From assembly GCA_934276695.1 (NCBI GenBank), contig CAKQTF010000011.1, positions 1-14,945 of the forward strand: a stretch of 14,945 bases of DNA, given 5' to 3'. The DNA comes from an uncultured Spirochaetales bacterium. Lineage in GTDB: Bacteria > Spirochaetota > Spirochaetia > Sphaerochaetales > Sphaerochaetaceae. A program made the translations under genes and the position numbers. The stretch's first letter is position 1, and each line of letters opens with the position of its first letter. Positions 12,870 through 14,945 of this stretch are shown here, piece by piece. The notes under the pieces are model-generated. The model worked only from the letters and a program-made list of their open reading frames with translations, searched no databases and was not told the origin of the DNA.

Positions 12870-12920
12870 AGATTATCTAGCACTACCATAGCCAAAGATA
12901 GTGTATTTACAGATTATCTA
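12870..12920. repeat. Direct repeat AGATTATCTA flanking a second hairpin
   Basis: AGATTATCTA occurs at 12870-12879 and 12911-12920. Between them CACTA (12881-12885) pairs with TAGTG around a loop containing GCCAAAGA, the same bases as in the loop of the preceding hairpin. The unit hairpin plus AGATTATCTA thus occurs twice in tandem with different stems. The rest of the gap to 13016 is AT-rich with nothing recognised. Confidence 0.5.
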
Positions 12921-13016
12921 AGAAATTGCTTAATATACATAAAAATTTTTTTGATGATATATCAATTTATTTTGCCAACAAGATTTAAGCATAATTTATA
13001 ATGCACCTTTACCGCC

Positions 13017-13066
13017 AAATAAAATCCCTTCTGCAGAAATGAAGATATCATTCTGCAAGAAGGGAT
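13017..13066 (-). terminator. Rho-independent terminator of the lipoprotein gene
   Basis: ATCCCTTCTGCAGAA (13024-13038) pairs with TTCTGCAAGAAGGGAT (13051-13066), with a single bulged base. The minus-strand 3' side continues TTTTATTT. It begins 18 bases after the lipoprotein stop. Confidence 0.85.
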
Positions 13067-13083
13067 GATACTGTCAATGTTGA

Positions 13084-13998
13084 TTATTTGCTTTTTACTA
13101 TGAAATAATCACCAGATGCTTCAACTGTGCAATTCTTAGCAACCCAGTCCTCATCAGGATTTTCTGTTCCACCTTTTGCAGGATTGAATTTTAAGAATTT
13201 CCCCCCTGTTATAACAAACTCTGTTGTCGTACCATCCATCTTGTTGAATGTCCAATAGTGATTGGCATATTTTACTTCACTCTTGAACTCTCCACCATTA
13301 ATATATGCCTTTGCTGTCTCGCCTTGAACATTACGCTCTTTCCCTAAACGTATGCATCCCATTGCACCATAAAAAGATCCATTGTCAACTGTCAATTCAG
13401 CATCATCCATTACTGTAACAATATATCCAACATTCTGACCTGCAGCTGTTGTCTCTGTGTTATAGTATGTATCTGTATAACCGAAGAAACCATTTCCCGT
13501 AATCTTAAGCTTACCCTTACCTTTCACAGTTATTATTCCATATGCTTCAGAATCTGCATCAAGGCTGATTTTCTTGCGATTCATGTCAAGCTCAATATTC
13601 TTGTTACCATCAATATATAATGCTTTCTTTATTGCAACATCGTTAGTCAGCACTATAATGGAACTATTACCTTCCTCAATTGCTGTTCTCAGATCAGCCT
13701 CTGTACCTACAGCTTTTCCCCATACAGCTTTAAGGGTTATATCAGAACTCACTGGTGTATCAAAATCGTATACATCTTCTCCAAGATACCAGTCTACAAG
13801 CAAATAACCTACTCTTGTCGGGTCTACTGGTTTTGATACTTTAGCACCTGTATCAACTGTGATTGCTTTTACTTCCGATCCACCGGCTGCGTCAAAAGAG
13901 ACCGTATACTTAGGAAGAACAGTTTCATTTTTGCATGCTACTGCAAATAACATTACAAGAACCACGATAGATAAAATAAAAAGATTTCTATTTCTCAT
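13084..13998 (-). CDS. Surface lipoprotein with InlB_B-like repeat and beta-helix region
   Basis: A 304-residue predicted lipoprotein. Residues 1-22 are a signal peptide ending LFAVAC (Cys22 lipidated). Residues about 30-94 match one InlB_B/Listeria-Bacteroides repeat (YTVSFDAAGGSEV, then GYLLVDWY, ending ITLKAVWG). Residues about 100-280 show short beta-strand repeats with NGxF, GGEF and GGKF turns, as in right-handed beta-helices of the pectate-lyase type, and a compact end (NPDEDWVAKNCTVEASGDYF). Such proteins are cell-surface adhesin-like; no catalytic residues were identified. No strong Shine-Dalgarno precedes the ATG. The promoter upstream has a G10 spacer, and a G6 run lies in the coding sequence at 13201-13206 (Gly265-Gly266). 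Composition is AT-richer than the metabolic genes. Confidence 0.85.
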   Translation of the reverse strand: MRNRNLFILSIVVLVMLFAVACKNETVLPKYTVSFDAAGGSEVKAITVDTGAKVSKPVDPTRVGYLLVDWYLGEDVYDFDTPVSSDITLKAVWGKAVGTEADLRTAIEEGNSSIIVLTNDVAIKKALYIDGNKNIELDMNRKKISLDADSEAYGIITVKGKGKLKITGNGFFGYTDTYYNTETTAAGQNVGYIVTVMDDAELTVDNGSFYGAMGCIRLGKERNVQGETAKAYINGGEFKSEVKYANHYWTFNKMDGTTTEFVITGGKFLKFNPAKGGTENPDEDWVAKNCTVEASGDYFIVKSK

Positions 13999-14016
13999 TC
14001 TTTACCCATTGCACCC

Positions 14017-14047
14017 AATATACCCCCCCCCCGTTCTATACTGTCAA
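14017..14047 (-). promoter_or_regulatory. Promoter with G10 spacer tract (putative phase-variable promoter)
   Basis: On the minus strand: TTGACA (14042-14047, 6/6), then GTATAGAAC, ten Gs (14032-14023), then TATATT (14017-14022, 5/6). The spacer is 19 bases; loss of two Gs would give the optimal 17. The predicted start is near 14010, about 12 bases before the ATG at 13998. A homopolymer confined to the spacer between two good hexamers is the known design of slipped-strand transcriptional phase variation, as in Neisseria porA. Confidence 0.65.
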
Positions 14048-14057
14048 ACATTTTTAG

Positions 14058-14071
14058 TTTTCATATGAAAA
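14058..14071. promoter_or_regulatory. 14-bp perfect palindrome upstream of the poly-G promoter
   Basis: TTTTCATATGAAAA lies 11 bases upstream of the TTGACA and is flanked by further A/T runs (AAAAATTTTT). It could be a regulator site or simply an AT-rich upstream element. Chance expectation is about one in 15 kb, higher in AT-rich DNA. Confidence 0.3.
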
Positions 14072-14164
14072 ATTTTTATACAACGCACTATTATAGATTC
14101 TGGTTTTGAGTTCATATGTATTGCATTATGATTACCAAATGGATTACGGGGAGTTTTGCTGCAC

Positions 14165-14195
14165 AAAAAAAGCCCTAGGCATGTTTTTGCCTAGG
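14165..14195 (-). terminator. Rho-independent terminator of the GLUG-like surface protein gene
   Basis: CCTAGGCA (14174-14181) pairs perfectly with TGCCTAGG (14188-14195) across a six-base loop. On the minus strand it is followed by GC and seven Ts. It begins 10 bases after the stop at 14206. Confidence 0.9.
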
Positions 14196-14205
14196 ACATC
14201 CATTA

Positions 14206-14945
14206 TTAATCAATTAATACTAATTTTGTGAATGTCACGGTAAATCCTGATGCTTTTGATGGAACTCCAGTCACCACCCGGCTATTATCTCTTTCAGATC
14301 GATCAATTCCGACATAGCCATTATAAACAAGACTGAAATCATCACTCTCTGCCAATGGAATTGCGAGTGAGCTGCCAGATACTGAAACAGAACCAAGATC
14401 AACATCACCATCTCCTGTTGTCACAGTGCATCCAGCTATGGCTCCGATTGCCTTGCATTTATTATCTCCATCAAGAGGCTCTTCTCTATCAAGAGATACC
14501 AGCACATCAGATATAGCGCAATTGCTTATCTTTCCTTTTGCAAATAGCCCTGAAATACCGCCAACAGCAAAAACCTGTGCCTTCAGTTCTATATTTCTCA
14601 CAGAACAGTTCTCTATGGTATTATTCTTCCCATAAGCGGCACCAATGATTCCACCAACAAAATCAGCCCATCCCTGGTATGTTATGGACTCAGTATATTT
14701 GAAAGGAGTATTGTATTTTGTCTCTATCATACTTCCAGTGCTCACGTCGACTGCACAGTCCTTAATGAGGAGAGAAGGAGAAGAAGACTCATTCCTTCCT
14801 ATGATTCCGCCTGCATTTGTTGCAGCAAGAATAGAGACTTTTCCATTTAATCTCAGGTTCTCAAGAGCAACATTTCCGCTCTCGGAAGAAGTAGCATTTG
14901 GCAGATATGCAACAAATGGTCCGATATATGAGTCACCTTTTATAT
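14206..14945 (-). CDS. GLUG-like beta-helix surface protein, C-terminal part (5' end outside window)
   Basis: The minus-strand frame is open from the window end to TAA at 14206-14208 (about 246 residues seen), so the start lies beyond 14945; the GTG at 14745 is internal. Repeats of about 25-35 residues follow the GLUG-type pattern of a Gly-Gly-Ile turn plus an 'I.NC.V' strand: NAGGIIGRN with IKDCAVDV, VGGIIGAAYGKNNTIENCSV, VGGISGLFAKGKISNCAI and IGAIAGCTV. Such repeats build right-handed beta-helices in secreted or surface adhesins. The protein ends in a short beta-rich tail (GFTVTFTKLVLID). It lies directly upstream of the poly-G-regulated lipoprotein in the same orientation, but a strong terminator separates them. 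The export signal is not in view and the exact function is unknown. Confidence 0.8.
   Translation of the reverse strand, partial: IKGDSYIGPFVAYLPNATSSESGNVALENLRLNGKVSILAATNAGGIIGRNESSSPSLLIKDCAVDVSTGSMIETKYNTPFKYTESITYQGWADFVGGIIGAAYGKNNTIENCSVRNIELKAQVFAVGGISGLFAKGKISNCAISDVLVSLDREEPLDGDNKCKAIGAIAGCTVTTGDGDVDLGSVSVSGSSLAIPLAESDDFSLVYNGYVGIDRSERDNSRVVTGVPSKASGFTVTFTKLVLID

Noticed and set aside
12960..13075. Possible small minus-strand frame after the lipoprotein gene
   Set aside because: It overlaps the strong terminator at 13017-13066, has no ribosome-binding site, and its translation resembles nothing.
1..14945. tRNA or rRNA genes
   Set aside because: No cloverleaf with the conserved GGTTCRA arm or rRNA-like conserved stretch was noticed on either strand; a tRNAscan or Rfam run would settle this.

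Overview
The window reads as ordinary bacterial chromosome at moderate GC with strong AGG/AGA (Arg) and ATA (Ile) codon use. Gene content suggests a host-associated anaerobe that uses pectin-derived uronates and carries surface lipoproteins. Poly-G tracts set inside promoters, together with lipoproteins of this kind, would suit a spirochaete of the Treponema/Sphaerochaeta sort. That assignment is inference; no rRNA or other phylogenetic marker is present.

Layout. (a) 1-4900: the 3' end of CTP synthase (pyrG, +); a tight minus-strand operon of MATE transporter, cytoplasmic-type pectinesterase and a single-pass membrane protein; a plus-strand pair of a 61-residue NUMOD1-like protein and a lipoprotein; and a Nudix hydrolase (-) whose stop codon abuts the lipoprotein stop. 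(b) 4900-6250: a CobW/COG0523 GTPase with a long His/Asp/Glu metal-binding stretch, with its own promoter and terminator. (c) 6246-8930: a minus-strand uronate operon, gntR(FCD)-kduI-kduD, ending in a clean terminator, followed by a short GNAT-like fragment. KduI and KduD convert 5-keto-4-deoxyuronate to 2-keto-3-deoxygluconate, and the GntR protein probably controls the operon from a TTGTATACAT site. (d) 8975-10518: ung and a PfkB sugar kinase, overlapping and translationally coupled. (e) 10519-11610: an AT-rich accessory island with tandem 23-bp repeats, the remnant of a surface-protein C-terminus, two small unknown genes, and a promoter with seven Gs between -35 and -10. (f) 11614-12831: an MFS transporter. 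(g) 12832-14945: hairpins, a lipoprotein (InlB_B-like repeat plus beta-helix) and the 3' part of a GLUG-like beta-helix protein, both on the minus strand. The lipoprotein has a promoter with ten Gs between a perfect TTGACA and TATATT.

The most notable signal is the pair of poly-G promoters (11429-11452 and 14017-14047). Both put a G homopolymer in the spacer between a perfect TTGACA and a TAT-type -10, just ahead of an accessory minus-strand gene. This is the architecture expected of slipped-strand phase variation of transcription. One copy drives a surface lipoprotein. The other drives an unrecognised two-gene unit that lies next to a decayed fragment resembling the C-terminus of the same lipoprotein class.
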